Assembly: GCA_942159475.1 (NCBI GenBank)
Contig: OW804098.1
Coordinates: 115,432,218 to 115,496,217, forward strand
Direction: 5' to 3'
Length of the DNA: 64,000 bases
Source of the DNA: Sthenelais limicola
Lineage: Eukaryota; Annelida; Polychaeta; Phyllodocida; Sigalionidae
Below are positions 20,305 to 30,360 of the stretch, piece after piece; position 1 is the stretch's first letter; every line of letters begins with the position of its first letter. The notes under the pieces are model-generated. The model had not been told where the DNA came from, did not search any database, and saw only the letters and a list, made by a program, of their open reading frames with translations. The position numbers and the translations under genes were made by a program.

Positions 20305-20503
20305 TGTGATGTGCTACAGGAATATGAGCCACGAGCCGCAAAAATGATATTTATATATTTATATATTTATGTGATTTATTCACAATATTTATAAGTGAGA
20401 GATTTAGTATTATCATTATGGAAATGTTCTGATATTTTGGGGGTTTGTCTTTTTTTCTCATATGAATCTATGTACCAAATTCCAGGACATTGTATTGAAA
20501 ATA
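20305..20503 (-). repeat. Family B MITE, left part, split by LINE-3
   Basis: Begins TGTGATGTGCTACAGG and runs to GACATTGTATTGAAAATA, where B copies normally continue into TATCC; that continuation is at 26008. Confidence 0.82.
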
Positions 20504-20516
20504 ATCACAATAAAAA

Positions 20517-22163
20517 ATGACGTCTGCATCTAATGAGCTACCGTTAAATCCATCCGCGCAGTCGGCCATAACTCTTGCTACACTCCAAGCTGGACAAGTC
20601 GCCACTGCTAGTGCGGTAAGTGAAGCAAAACTGCTGTGTGTGGAAGTGGCCAATAATCTCACTGATGAGATAATCCGGAACAATGAACAGGACGTGTGCT
20701 CTAAACAAATGGAAGAAAGGTTGAATAAATTAGAAAATCATGTCGACTACCTAACTGCTGAGTTAGAGAAACAGCGCTTCATCAATAATGAAATGGATAC
20801 CAAATTAAGGCAGCAATGTGTCGTGTTTAACGGTGTTCTTGCTAGACGTGATGAAGACCTTGATGCTATAGTCACAGAGATTGTCAAAATGGTAATCCCC
20901 TCCTTCCGAAGAGACCAATTGGATGAGACCTATAGAATAGTCTCTAAGAGCTACCATCAAAACCGACGACGCCCCGACCCCATATCTGTTAGATTCAAGG
21001 CGTTAAAGGACAAAAAGTTGTTTATGCAGCTAAAAGGTTCCTTGTTCGACAGTTATAAATTTCCCCCAGAGAAATTCCCCGCTATAGTTCATTGGTCTTT
21101 CGAGGATGACATTAATCCGGAGGTAAGAAGGCACCGTGGGCTAATCAGGCAAATCGCCAAGAAGGCGGTTAATACTCAGTTTGACGAAAATGCAAAGGTG
21201 AAGGGTGATAAACTGGTAGTTGGAGGAAGGGCTTACTCTGCTAACCAGCTTGATCTCTTACCTGAATCTATGAATCCCGAATCCATCAAGGTACAGAAGG
21301 TCGCGCTCGGAATCGCCTACCAAAGCAGCTATGCGTGGCCATCGAATCTTTACCCCTGCGAAATAAAGATTAACAGACTTTACTTCTACTCAGTAGAGCA
21401 TGCATTCTTCTATTTGAAAGCACTAAGAACGGGGAACAATCCAGCAGCAAGAAAACTCGCAAAGATGAGGGATCCCTACGAGATCAAAGAACTGGGGTCC
21501 AAACTCCAGACAGATGACCAGTGGGACCAGCGAGAGGAATCATTTATGAGGTCCATTAATGTCGCAAAGTACGTTCAAAATAAAGACTTACGCGCTCTTC
21601 TCCTTTCCACTAAAGATATGGAGCTGATAGAGGCCACCGGTGATATGAGGTGGGCAGCAGGAGTATTCTTGGGAAGCATCAAGCTAAAGACCCGCACATG
21701 GGAAGGCCAAAATCGACAAGGACAAATCCTCATGAGTGTGCGAGCTGAAATGAAAGAAAGGTTCAAGCATGAGTTAAATGAAATACAAATGATGACCCCG
21801 CCCCCTAAACCGATCGACTGGAAAAAACTGAGTCCACGCTCGCAAGCCCTCGCCAAACCCAGATTCTTTAGCGCCTACCCATCGCTCGAGGAAAGTAAGC
21901 TAGAAGTACAAATGGAAACTGACCCCCTACCCAGTCTATATATGACCAGGAATTCATCCGAGAAAGCCCCAAGCCCTGTCCAAGACCGCACGATCACCAA
22001 TCAATCCATGAACATCGATGTTATGACGAGCGAGGCTATTCTCGCTAGTAGCACGCCCCACCCACTCAAACGAATGGACGGTCAACTCGCGACCTCGGAC
22101 ATTGAGAAATCGTTTAACGAATCGATGGCACGAATGAGAGAAACAAAAAACAGTAGTCCTTAA
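20517..22163 (+). CDS. LINE-3 ORF1: coiled coil, RRM-like and CTD, with C-terminal NADAR domain
   Basis: 548 aa, true ATG with a stop 6 nt upstream in frame. Coiled coil 62-100 (MEERLNKLENHVDYLTAELE). RRM-like 101-190 (CVVFNGVLARRDEDLDAIVT ... PISVRFKALKDKKLFMQLKG). C-terminal domain 200-245 with LVVGGRAYSANQL. NADAR 262-412: WPSNLYPCEI, YSVEHAFFYLKA, DPYEIKELG, INVAKYVQN, LIEATGDMRWAAG and EGQNRQGQILMSVR. Compared with the other two ORF1s, SNFYP is SNLYP and WGAG is WAAG, so catalysis may be altered while the fold is kept. The tail of about 135 residues is Ser/Thr/Pro-rich. ORF2 follows in the same orientation. Likely role: ribonucleoprotein component; the NADAR role is inferred. Confidence 0.86.
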   Translation: MTSASNELPLNPSAQSAITLATLQAGQVATASAVSEAKLLCVEVANNLTDEIIRNNEQDVCSKQMEERLNKLENHVDYLTAELEKQRFINNEMDTKLRQQCVVFNGVLARRDEDLDAIVTEIVKMVIPSFRRDQLDETYRIVSKSYHQNRRRPDPISVRFKALKDKKLFMQLKGSLFDSYKFPPEKFPAIVHWSFEDDINPEVRRHRGLIRQIAKKAVNTQFDENAKVKGDKLVVGGRAYSANQLDLLPESMNPESIKVQKVALGIAYQSSYAWPSNLYPCEIKINRLYFYSVEHAFFYLKALRTGNNPAARKLAKMRDPYEIKELGSKLQTDDQWDQREESFMRSINVAKYVQNKDLRALLLSTKDMELIEATGDMRWAAGVFLGSIKLKTRTWEGQNRQGQILMSVRAEMKERFKHELNEIQMMTPPPKPIDWKKLSPRSQALAKPRFFSAYPSLEESKLEVQMETDPLPSLYMTRNSSEKAPSPVQDRTITNQSMNIDVMTSEAILASSTPHPLKRMDGQLATSDIEKSFNESMARMRETKNSSP

Positions 22164-22767
22164 ACCTCTCACCTTCTTCTACCGAACATCCTTATTGTCA
22201 CTCTTCAGGTATTTTTTAAACATATGTATTTCCATAGTTTTGTTCGGTATTTACGTCCCCTCTTACGCACATGTTCAATGTGGAAGCGGCTAACCGGAAA
22301 TGACGCCGCAGCAAATGACAATCAACTTTCGCTCGTTTATTGACTTAAATACTACATCATAAAATTATCAGAATCCATATTAATAACCATATGAAAATCA
22401 TACTCACTATCACTTGTTGTAACTGCATGATCGTGGCAAATATATTATATCGTATTATATCGTATATTTGGTATGTTCGTACTGAAAATTGTTGTAAATA
22501 TGTTAACACGTATATTTTGTCCATGGACTGAAAACGATGTTCCTTACAAACCAATGACCACCCAGTAAAATTGCTGTTGCTGTTGTCTCGACTCGTTGTG
22601 CATGCCGTCAAGCCTAGAATGGCTATCCCTGTTTTTAACCTATGTTACCCTGCCTTTTACTTCCCGCTACAAATGCGAAACTCAGTTTAAGAAAAGTCAC
22701 GAGGTCGATGGACCTGATCGCAAAGTGTGTCATGAAATGTCAATTATAGTGATTGTATTTAAACGTA
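22164..22767 (+). other. LINE-3 inter-ORF spacer
   Basis: AT-rich, no domain-bearing frame, with a small TATATCGTAT repeat near 22446. Much longer than the 145-bp spacer of LINE-1. ORF2 translation would need reinitiation, an internal entry site or a separate transcript. Confidence 0.5.
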
Positions 22768-25659
22768 ATGGAATCGGTTGAAACGCCAAACTTGATTAAC
22801 ATGAAAGGCCTAGGTATACTTTCATTAAATATTAGGTCATTAAGAAACAAGGTAGAGGAACTAGAAAACACCCTTATATGCAGATTTGTAAAAATCGTCT
22901 GTCTACAAGAAACCTGGTTAAACGAACTTGATTTTGATGCAAACTTAGATATTGGGAATGGATTCAACCTGTATCGCTTTGATAGGAAATCTGATCTTCC
23001 TAATGTTAAAAAAAGTGGAGGAGGGCTATGCTGTTATATCCACAACGACTTCAAAGTAGATGAATGGTTACTGAATGACCTCAATGTATGTAATGGTAGC
23101 ATTGAAATTCAATGTATTATGGTTAAACCGGGTCAACGACAAAGCATAAGTGTTCTAAACTGTTATCGTCCTCCAACAGGTGATAAAGCCCTATTCCTGT
23201 CTGAGTTAAAAACAACACTCACGTCCGTCAAAAGAAGAACAAACAATGTTATTTTCCTTTGCGGTGACATTAATATTAACCTTATTAATGACCTTGATCC
23301 TAAAACAGGGGAGATGCTCAATCTGATGACAGATTTTCGCTTGGAATCACTGGTGAATGAACCAACCAGATTTAATAGTGATAATGGTACCCTTCTAGAC
23401 GTAATGTTTACTGATCATCCCCATGTTATGAATTCTGGTGTATTAAACTATAACATATCGGACCATCTTTGTACCTTCACGCAAATAAAGAAAAACAAAG
23501 AACCGATACAGTTAGATAAGAGATACGGTAGAAGATATCATAATATAAATCACGAACATATGAGAGTCAACCTTGAACATACACTTGTAAATAAGTTCTG
23601 CTTTGGTGATAATGAAACACCGACGGATTTAATGTGGATCAACATGAAAAAATGTTTAGTGAGTTATCTAGACAAATACAGTCCGGTAGAGGTAATCTCA
23701 ACTAAGAGAAAGGGAAAAATGGTACTACCCCAGAACATACTGAAAATGATCGCTGATAGAGATATGCTGTTTAAACGGTCCAGAAAAAATAGATCTCAAT
23801 CCGACTACCGTGAAGCCGTAAGACTCAGAAGGAATATAAACAAACTTGTAAAGGCACAAAAGAGGGAGGTGATTCGCAACCAATTAAACAACTGTAACAA
23901 AAACAGTAAAAAATTTTGGATGCAGATTAAAGCTCACTTTGGAAATAAATCCAAAAACCTGCCAACCTCATTTCTGCTTGAAGGGGTCCCTCTAGTTGGT
24001 TTAGAAGCAGCTAATGCACTGAATGTATTTTACAGTAAGTTCGGTAAAGTAGATGATAACCTGTCAGAGAATTATAAGGAATATCTAGGAGATGAACCTG
24101 ATCTAACCCTAGTTACGAATGTTCTCATTACAGAAAGCCAAGTTAAGGACATTATACAAAATATTGACACGTCCAAGGGTAGCGGCTTTGAATGGATTAA
24201 TAGTAAGACCCTCAAAATGTTCTTAAGCCTTGTGTCGTCACAATTAACTGTGCTTATAAAAAAATGTGTGAAAACAGGTTTGATGCCTCTGGAATGGAAG
24301 GAGTATGTCATTAAGCCAATACCGAAAGGTGGTGATTTAAGGTGCTTTAATAATCTGCGCCCGATAGCTATGGTGCCAATCATGTCAAAGATACTAGAGA
24401 AGATATTATGCTCCTCAATTGTTGACCATATGGAGTTAAATAATCTCTTTAGCAAATGCCAAGGTGGCTTTAGAGCTAACCACTCGACAAACATAAGTCT
24501 ATTTGACTTCTTCGCTCCGATCATAAGTGGTATCAATAATGGTAACCTCTCAGTGGCATCCTTCTACGACATCTCCAAAGCTTTCAATTGTATAAATCAT
24601 AAGATCTTAAGATATAAATTACATCATTACAAACTAAATCCTCTCCTCATCGGTATCATAATGAACTACTTATTGGATCGAAAGCAAAGAACCAATCTAA
24701 ATGGGTCGTTATCAAATCCTATTACAATAAATTGTGGTGTCCCCCAAGGCAGCCATTTAGGGCCCATAATATTCTTGTTATACATCAATGACCTGCCTCT
24801 GTGTACGAAACATCTAATTTCAGCAGATCACTCGATCAACTTAACGTTATACGCTGATGACACAGCTTGTACTGTTACCGGTAATGATGTTGATGCTTGT
24901 ATAAGAGTTACTCAGGGTGCTGCCAACTCCATCAATAAATGGATGTACGACAACATGCTGAAACTCAATGAGAAAAAGTGCATAATTCAAGTGTTAGGTA
25001 CTAGTCACAGACTAAAAAAAGTGAACTTTGCCGCCCTGGGTCATATCTACCTAAATGGGCATAGAGTAAAAAGATCGAAAAATGTTGATTACCTAGGTTT
25101 TAAAATTGATAGTAAGCAAACGATGAATAGTCACCTAGTCCGTCTGAAATGTGCTACGATGGGCAAGCTACTCTTACTAGGAAAAATCAGAAAATATCTG
25201 AATGTGGAGATGACCAAAACCATTGTAAAATCCCATATTCTTTCGTCCCTCGAGTATGGAGGATTGTTTCTTTCCCTTGCCAGTGCACATCTAAAACATA
25301 AACTACAGAGACTAATAATTAGAGCCATCAAACTTGTATATTTAAATGATCAACGAGATGGTGAAACATTGAGTAGAATCTGTGGTATAGAACCGCTCAA
25401 AAAGCGATACGACATCGCCCTACTAGGAATCATGTACAGAAAGCAAAAAGATCTTGCTAACATAACGATAATTCCCAGACAAACTAGACAAAACGCAGGG
25501 CCTGTAATCAAGGCAATTAGGCCTGCACTGGAATTAGTAAACAAATCACCACATGTAAGAGGACCCAAATTATGGAATGGCCTGCCCGGAGACGTAAGGC
25601 AGAAAAATTGGGCTTCGATAAAAGCTTATTTAAAAAGCCACGACAACTGGTATGGCTAA
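22768..25659 (+). CDS. LINE-3 ORF2: AP endonuclease + reverse transcriptase
   Basis: 963 aa from the first ATG at 22768; the frame opens 15 nt earlier at a TTG just after a TGA. Endonuclease (about 13-231): LSLNIRSL, LQETWL, NCYRPPTG, CGDININ and NISDHL, the complete catalytic set. RT: RCFNNLRPIAMVPIMSKILE, GGFRANHSTN, motif A SFYDISKAFNCINH (catalytic Asp about residue 601), GVPQGSHLGPIIFLLYINDL and LTLYADDTA (YADD about 695). The C-terminal region ends GPKLWNGLPGDVR ... IKAYLKSH, typical of CR1/L2/Rex1-type ORF2. No RNase H or Cys-His finger seen. Performs target-primed reverse transcription. No stop or frameshift inside. Confidence 0.92.
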   Translation: MESVETPNLINMKGLGILSLNIRSLRNKVEELENTLICRFVKIVCLQETWLNELDFDANLDIGNGFNLYRFDRKSDLPNVKKSGGGLCCYIHNDFKVDEWLLNDLNVCNGSIEIQCIMVKPGQRQSISVLNCYRPPTGDKALFLSELKTTLTSVKRRTNNVIFLCGDININLINDLDPKTGEMLNLMTDFRLESLVNEPTRFNSDNGTLLDVMFTDHPHVMNSGVLNYNISDHLCTFTQIKKNKEPIQLDKRYGRRYHNINHEHMRVNLEHTLVNKFCFGDNETPTDLMWINMKKCLVSYLDKYSPVEVISTKRKGKMVLPQNILKMIADRDMLFKRSRKNRSQSDYREAVRLRRNINKLVKAQKREVIRNQLNNCNKNSKKFWMQIKAHFGNKSKNLPTSFLLEGVPLVGLEAANALNVFYSKFGKVDDNLSENYKEYLGDEPDLTLVTNVLITESQVKDIIQNIDTSKGSGFEWINSKTLKMFLSLVSSQLTVLIKKCVKTGLMPLEWKEYVIKPIPKGGDLRCFNNLRPIAMVPIMSKILEKILCSSIVDHMELNNLFSKCQGGFRANHSTNISLFDFFAPIISGINNGNLSVASFYDISKAFNCINHKILRYKLHHYKLNPLLIGIIMNYLLDRKQRTNLNGSLSNPITINCGVPQGSHLGPIIFLLYINDLPLCTKHLISADHSINLTLYADDTACTVTGNDVDACIRVTQGAANSINKWMYDNMLKLNEKKCIIQVLGTSHRLKKVNFAALGHIYLNGHRVKRSKNVDYLGFKIDSKQTMNSHLVRLKCATMGKLLLLGKIRKYLNVEMTKTIVKSHILSSLEYGGLFLSLASAHLKHKLQRLIIRAIKLVYLNDQRDGETLSRICGIEPLKKRYDIALLGIMYRKQKDLANITIIPRQTRQNAGPVIKAIRPALELVNKSPHVRGPKLWNGLPGDVRQKNWASIKAYLKSHDNWYG

Positions 25660-25978
25660 TTAGGATAGTAGTTACTGTATATAGTTACTGGTAGAAACCA
25701 GAAAATATGAAAAATATAACGCGAAGTGTTGTTTTTATCATTTGTGTAGCCCTGGCAGAGGCAAAAAAATCCAAAAAATTACACTACCATGATTGTTCGA
25801 TTGAAATGTACTCGTTCACTGTATGTCTATCTAGGTAAACTATTTTTGTAGGTCGTTACTTCATGAATTATACCGTTAATGTTAAAAAATCTAAAAATAC
25901 TGTATATATTGATACCGATTACTCTCTTTGAAATGATTACCATGAGATTACCCTTGTGTAAGCAAAGGAACTGGAGTC

Positions 25979-26007
25979 AATAAAATTTCTTTAAAAAAAA
26001 AAAAAAA
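25979..26007 (+). terminator. LINE-3 polyadenylation signal and poly(A)
   Basis: AATAAA 9-14 nt before 15 A residues. The 3' UTR is 25660-25992. Confidence 0.85.
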
Positions 26008-26243
26008 TATCCCTGCGTTTTGAAGCCCTTCGTATGGAGTATATTTAGTTACTTTACTAGTAATTGCCCACCTAGAAATACCGCAAACTTCTTTTTTCAA
26101 AAATAAAAATATCAAACTTAAAATATAGAACCACTTATTAGGTGTCCTACTGTGTACTATCATTGGAATCGGCTTGATCTCCTCTTTCCATATATGAAAT
26201 CCACTGTTTGCGACTTGTGACTCATTTCCTTTGACACATCACA
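26008..26243 (-). repeat. Family B MITE, right part, split by LINE-3
   Basis: Resumes TATCCCTGCGTTTTGAAGCC, continuous in the B consensus with 20503, and ends TTGCGACTTGTGACTCATTT then GACACATCACA. Carries TGACTCA. Confidence 0.82.
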
Positions 26244-26576
26244 TATCTATTACGTTTCATGTATCAAAGTGGAATCCGACTATATCTATAGTTTTCTATT
26301 AATTCATTAGAAGGCAATAATGAACACTGATAAATCAACATGAAATGGAATAGATTAAATAAGATGTACACGGTTTTGTAGGAAAATGAATGTTTTATAG
26401 TTATAGCAAACCATTAACTGTATGATAAGCTTTTCAGGATACTATGAATGGATGAATGAATGTTTTACAAACATTGCAAACGTCATTGAAAACCATAATT
26501 ATCGTAAAAAAACATACTAATCGAAAACAAATAAAAATTGATTGTGTCTTAACTAATGACAATGAGATATGTATGT
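26244..26576. other. No gene recognised
   Basis: AT-rich unique-looking sequence. Confidence 0.3.
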
Positions 26577-26645
26577 GGGTCAGATCTTCAGAAAACGTAC
26601 AATTGGCAGCTGTACACCGTAGTAAATTCTGCTCAAACGTTAAAA
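26577..26645 (+). repeat. Family A MITE fragment
   Basis: About 70 bp of the left arm (GGGTCAGATCTTCAG, TTGGCAGCTGTACA), running into a family B copy. Confidence 0.55.
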
Positions 26646-26653
26646 CACCCATA

Positions 26654-26900
26654 TGTGACGTGTGTTCAGGAAAATGAGTCACAAGTCACAAAAATTAGAT
26701 TTTAAGATATCGTTGAGATCAAGCGGATTCCAATGATAGTAAACATTAGGACGGCTAATAAGGGTCTCTATATTTTAAGTTTGATAGATCTCATTTTAAA
26801 GGAAAAGTGTTCAATATTTTGGGGCCGACAATTACCTATCAAAGTATCTTAATATACCCTACAGAATGGCGTCGGATATGCATAGCTATATTCAATACAC
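26654..26900 (+). repeat. Family B MITE fragment, left part
   Basis: Begins TGTGACGTGTGTTCAGGAAA, with TGAGTCA. Decays near the start of family E copy 2. Confidence 0.65.
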
Positions 26901-26929
26901 ATACTTAGGATTTGGTACATAGATGGGAC

Positions 26930-27251
26930 ATAGCAAGGGGGAAGTCTATACACTTGTTATTGACCGAGGGAGCGTTGGAAGTTAGCCCGAGATCTTCCGT
27001 GCTCCCGAGGTCACTAACAAGTGTACAAACTTCACCCGAGCTTTAATTTTTCCATATTTATTACTCCCCATTAATAAATAAAAAATATGAATAAATATGA
27101 ATAAAAGAAGTAATTTCAGTTTTTGGTGGACCTACTTGTTGTATGCGCCAAGGGTGGCATAATTTACATGTTATGCACCACCTTGACCAAGTGTGGCATA
27201 CAATGCTTAGCACTGGTAGTAGCATACATCCTATTATTACACCCCTGTGCT
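26930..27251 (-). repeat. Family E element, copy 2
   Basis: Core is the reverse complement of 17382-17702 (CACTTGTTATTGACCGAGGG, CCCGAGGTCACTAACAAGTG, GGACCTACTTGTTGTATG), but the ATTATTACACCCCTGTGC block is not inverted. Confidence 0.65.
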
Positions 27252-27320
27252 TTAGTTGCATGGGGGGATCTTACTAGCCCCGGTATCAGGGACCATTCTT
27301 CTTCATTCTGTTCCATATAA

Positions 27321-27558
27321 GGCTGAAGTCGCCTGAAAATGTACAATTCGCCTTCACCAATCCTCTCAAATATCCTAAATTTAAGTCATAAATGAGGTTC
27401 AAAAAAATTCAGTTCAACATAACAAAACAGATAGTTTGAATCAAGGCAATGTCAAATATACTCAAATATACCTAGTATTAACGATTTGTCTAATTTAGCA
27501 TAATTTACTAAATGTGTAGCCTACAGCTGCCACTTGTAATTTTTCTGAAAATCTGGCC
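27321..27558 (-). repeat. Family A MITE, full length
   Basis: About 238 bp, GGCTGAAGTCGCC to AAAATCTGGCC. The middle resembles the 42644 copy (TGAATCAAGGCAATG), a third subtype, gamma. Confidence 0.75.
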
Positions 27559-27565
27559 AATTATA

Positions 27566-27975
27566 TGTGATGTGTGTCAGGAAAATAGTCATAAAATTAC
27601 CAAAATGGATTTTGAGATATTATCATATCTGAATAGATGAGCTCAAGCTGATTCTAATGGTAGTAAACATCAAGGACATCTGAGTAGTGTTTCTATATTA
27701 TAAGTTTTATATATCTATTTTTGAAAAAAAAAGTTATTGATATTTTGGGTGGATAATTACTAATAAAGTACCTAAATATACTCCATAAGATGACCTTAGA
27801 AATACGTAGATATCTTTTGATACATTGCCTTGAAATTCCGTACATGTATTAATGTTACTAGCAACATCAAGTACCCCAAGAAATAGAATATTCCATCAAA
27901 GATATCTTATAAATGAATCACTTTGAAAAATATCCATGTTATGACTTATGACTCATTTTCCTGAAACCCATCACA
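27566..27975 (+). repeat. Family B MITE, full length
   Basis: 410 bp, TGTGATGTGTGTCAGGAAAA to CTGAAACCCATCACA. The right-end heptamer TGACTCA is intact and the left one lost. Confidence 0.8.
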
Positions 27976-28232
27976 ATTATGTGAGAAGAATGCTATTGTT
28001 CGTTCTGCCGACTAGACTGTCTCGCAATTATCAATGAGAAACGATTGGTACTGGTCTTGAAGAGGCGATGCATATTGTTACCAAGGTGGATTGGTATTCT
28101 TTGTTTATTTTTCATCTCAGACAGCTCAACTAGCTTTGATGGAGTGGTCGTCAGCGAGCTTGATTTCATGAATAGCGAGGAAGGACGTAGTGAAAGCTCT
28201 CCTCTAGCATGAATTTATATTAATCAACATAT

Positions 28233-28497
28233 GGGCCAGATTTAAAAAAAATGTACAATTCGCCTTCACCAATCCTCTCAAACAACCCACATTTAAGACA
28301 GAAATGAGCTTTAAAATGCTGTTTAACATAATAGAATTGATACTTTAAATCAATGCGATTCAAAATATACTCAGATATACCCGGTATTCATCATTTTACA
28401 GCCGAATTTAGGAGAGTTTCCTGTATTTTCGTCTGAAATTTTGGTTATTCGAGAGGATTGGTGAAGGCCAATTGTACATTTTCTGAAAATCTGACCC
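28233..28497. repeat. Family A MITE, inverted-duplicate isomer
   Basis: 265 bp. Both ends are the CTTCACCAATCCTCTC arm: CGCCTTCACCAATCCTCTCA on the left, GAGAGGATTGGTGAAGGC on the right. The normal TTGGCAGC arm is absent, so two like arms are joined head to head. Confidence 0.65.
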
Positions 28498-28596
28498 ATA
28501 TACATGAGAAGCAGGTGTATAATTTATACATAAAGTTTGGTTGGGCTGGATTGGTCAATATAATTCCATCCAAGACAAAACATACCAATAGTATAT

Positions 28597-28831
28597 GAGT
28601 CGGATTTTCAGAAAATGTACAATTCACCTTCACTAATCCTCTCAAATAACCCAAATTTAAAACGAAAATAAAGTTCAAAATACAGTCCAATCTAACCAAA
28701 CAGATTGCCAGAATCAATGCACTGCCAAATATACCCGAATTTACATAGTATTTACCAAATTTCAGCCAAATTTAGCAGAATTTACTAAATGTGTACACTT
28801 GCTAATTGTACATTTTCTGGAAATCTGATCC
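28597..28831 (-). repeat. Family A MITE, full length, with ATAT duplication
   Basis: 235 bp, GAGTCGGATTTTCAG to GGAAATCTGATCC, flanked by ATAT. Middle type alpha (ATTGCCAGAATCAATGCA). Confidence 0.8.
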
Positions 28832-29709
28832 ATATGGGCCTTTATCAGGTATTAGGAAATTTTGGTAGGAAAAATAAATCTTGCTCGAATTACTTAAAGA
28901 GATAAACCACTGTCATATGCACTGCTGCAGGTGGGAGTTCAAGGAACTAATGCATGAAAAATAAGGAGTGACAATAATTTTTTCAAACTTCGTCTTGAGA
29001 AATAGAAGGTGGTTGGGGGATAACAAAGAGCGAAAAAAAATCTTAGCTGATTTTTTTTTCATTCTAGAGACCACCAAAGTTTAGTATTGAAGTATGTGGG
29101 GAAAATGGATATTTTCTCAGTTTTTCAGATAGACAAATAACATTTTTCAGTTGAAATGTCTTCTAAACATAGTCCCTATACAGGTTTACCCTCATGCATG
29201 AAAGAACAGGGTATCAATATAATTTTAATCAATTGATTTTCCCTTACTTGAATAATCTACTGGCCAGTTATTACAACCAAAACTATGTTTCCAGGAAGTT
29301 AAACATCTTTATCTGAAAATGAATTAATAATTTCATCCTTAAACACGTTGCAAGTCTTTTCTTTTGCCGATGTAACAAAAGTGGCGGAAATAACGAAAGA
29401 AGTGACAGATATGACGGAAATGAAATTGACAAGTCAAAAGTGATTGACGTCACATTATGTCAAACGTTATCTCAAAAAAAACCATTCCCCCAAAAGATGG
29501 TAAATAGCTGACATTCCCCCAAAAGATAGTAAATAGCTGACTAGCATTGTATATAGCTATTACATTATCATATTTTATATTTCTAACATCAGGAAACCAT
29601 TGTTATGCATATTCCATTACTAATTATCAAGAAAGGAAACAAGGTCGTTACCAAAAGTGACAGAGATAACGCATCTGAAATGTTTGACCGACAATGAACA
29701 TAGTCATTT
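28832..29709. other. No gene recognised; short tandem repeat
   Basis: AT-rich. Includes two adjacent copies of about 31 bp (CCCCCAAAAGATGGTAAATA type) at 29487-29546. GGGCCTTTATCAGGTATTAG at 28837 recurs at 30365. Confidence 0.4.
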
Positions 29710-29867
29710 GGGTCAGATTTTCAGAAAATGTACAATTCACCTTCTCCAATCCTCTCAAATAACCCACATTTCAGACATTTCAGGTATTCTTCATTTCTCA
29801 GCCTAATTTATCAGAATTTCCTAAATGCGTAGAGCTGCCAATTGTACATTTTCTGACGATCTGACCC
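29710..29867 (-). repeat. Family A MITE with internal deletion
   Basis: 158 bp. Both ends intact (GGGTCAGATTTTCAG, GACGATCTGACCC) but about 75 bp missing from the middle. Confidence 0.7.
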
Positions 29868-29969
29868 TATAACTGTAACCCGGCCCAAGGTTTTCCATAG
29901 TGGGGCCCATCACCATCATTCCTTTGTATGTGAATATACATATAATTATATAATACATCTACCATAAAA

Positions 29970-30360
29970 GATGGGTCCCAGGAAAATGAGTCACAAGTCG
30001 CAGAATTGATATCTATCTAAATGTTCTAAAATCTCTTTGATGGAATGTTTTCATCTTTAAGGTGTCTAGTCCTTAAGGTCGGATGAACACATGTGCTGAA
30101 TTTCACGATAGTGTATTGAATATATCCATGCATTTTTAAGGTCATGTTATCGAGTATATTTAGCTACTTTACTAGTAAAGATCCAACCAAAAATGGGATC
30201 CAACTTTTATTTATTTTTACTTAATGAAAATATCGAGCATAACATATGGAAATATATATTATATATGACCTAATGTTTACTATCATTGGAATCGGCCTGA
30301 TCTCACCTTTTCAAATATGATTATCTCAAAATCATTTTTTTGCGACTTGCCACTTGTGAT
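29970..30360 (-). repeat. Family B MITE, diverged
   Basis: Begins at the degraded end ...CCCAGGAAAATGAGTCACAA and ends TTTGCGACTTGCCACTTGTG. Left heptamer TGAGTCA intact. Confidence 0.7.

Larger units (their letters stand above)
20504..26007 (+). mobile_element. LINE-3: intact-looking CR1-like non-LTR retrotransposon with NADAR ORF1
   Basis: 5.5 kb. Contains ORF1 20517-22163, a 604-bp spacer, ORF2 22768-25659, a 3' UTR, AATAAA at 25979 and poly(A) 25993-26007. Both boundaries are fixed because the element splits a family B MITE whose halves rejoin exactly. Only about 13 nt precede the ORF1 ATG, so the copy may be slightly 5'-truncated. Both ORFs are undamaged. Confidence 0.9.
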
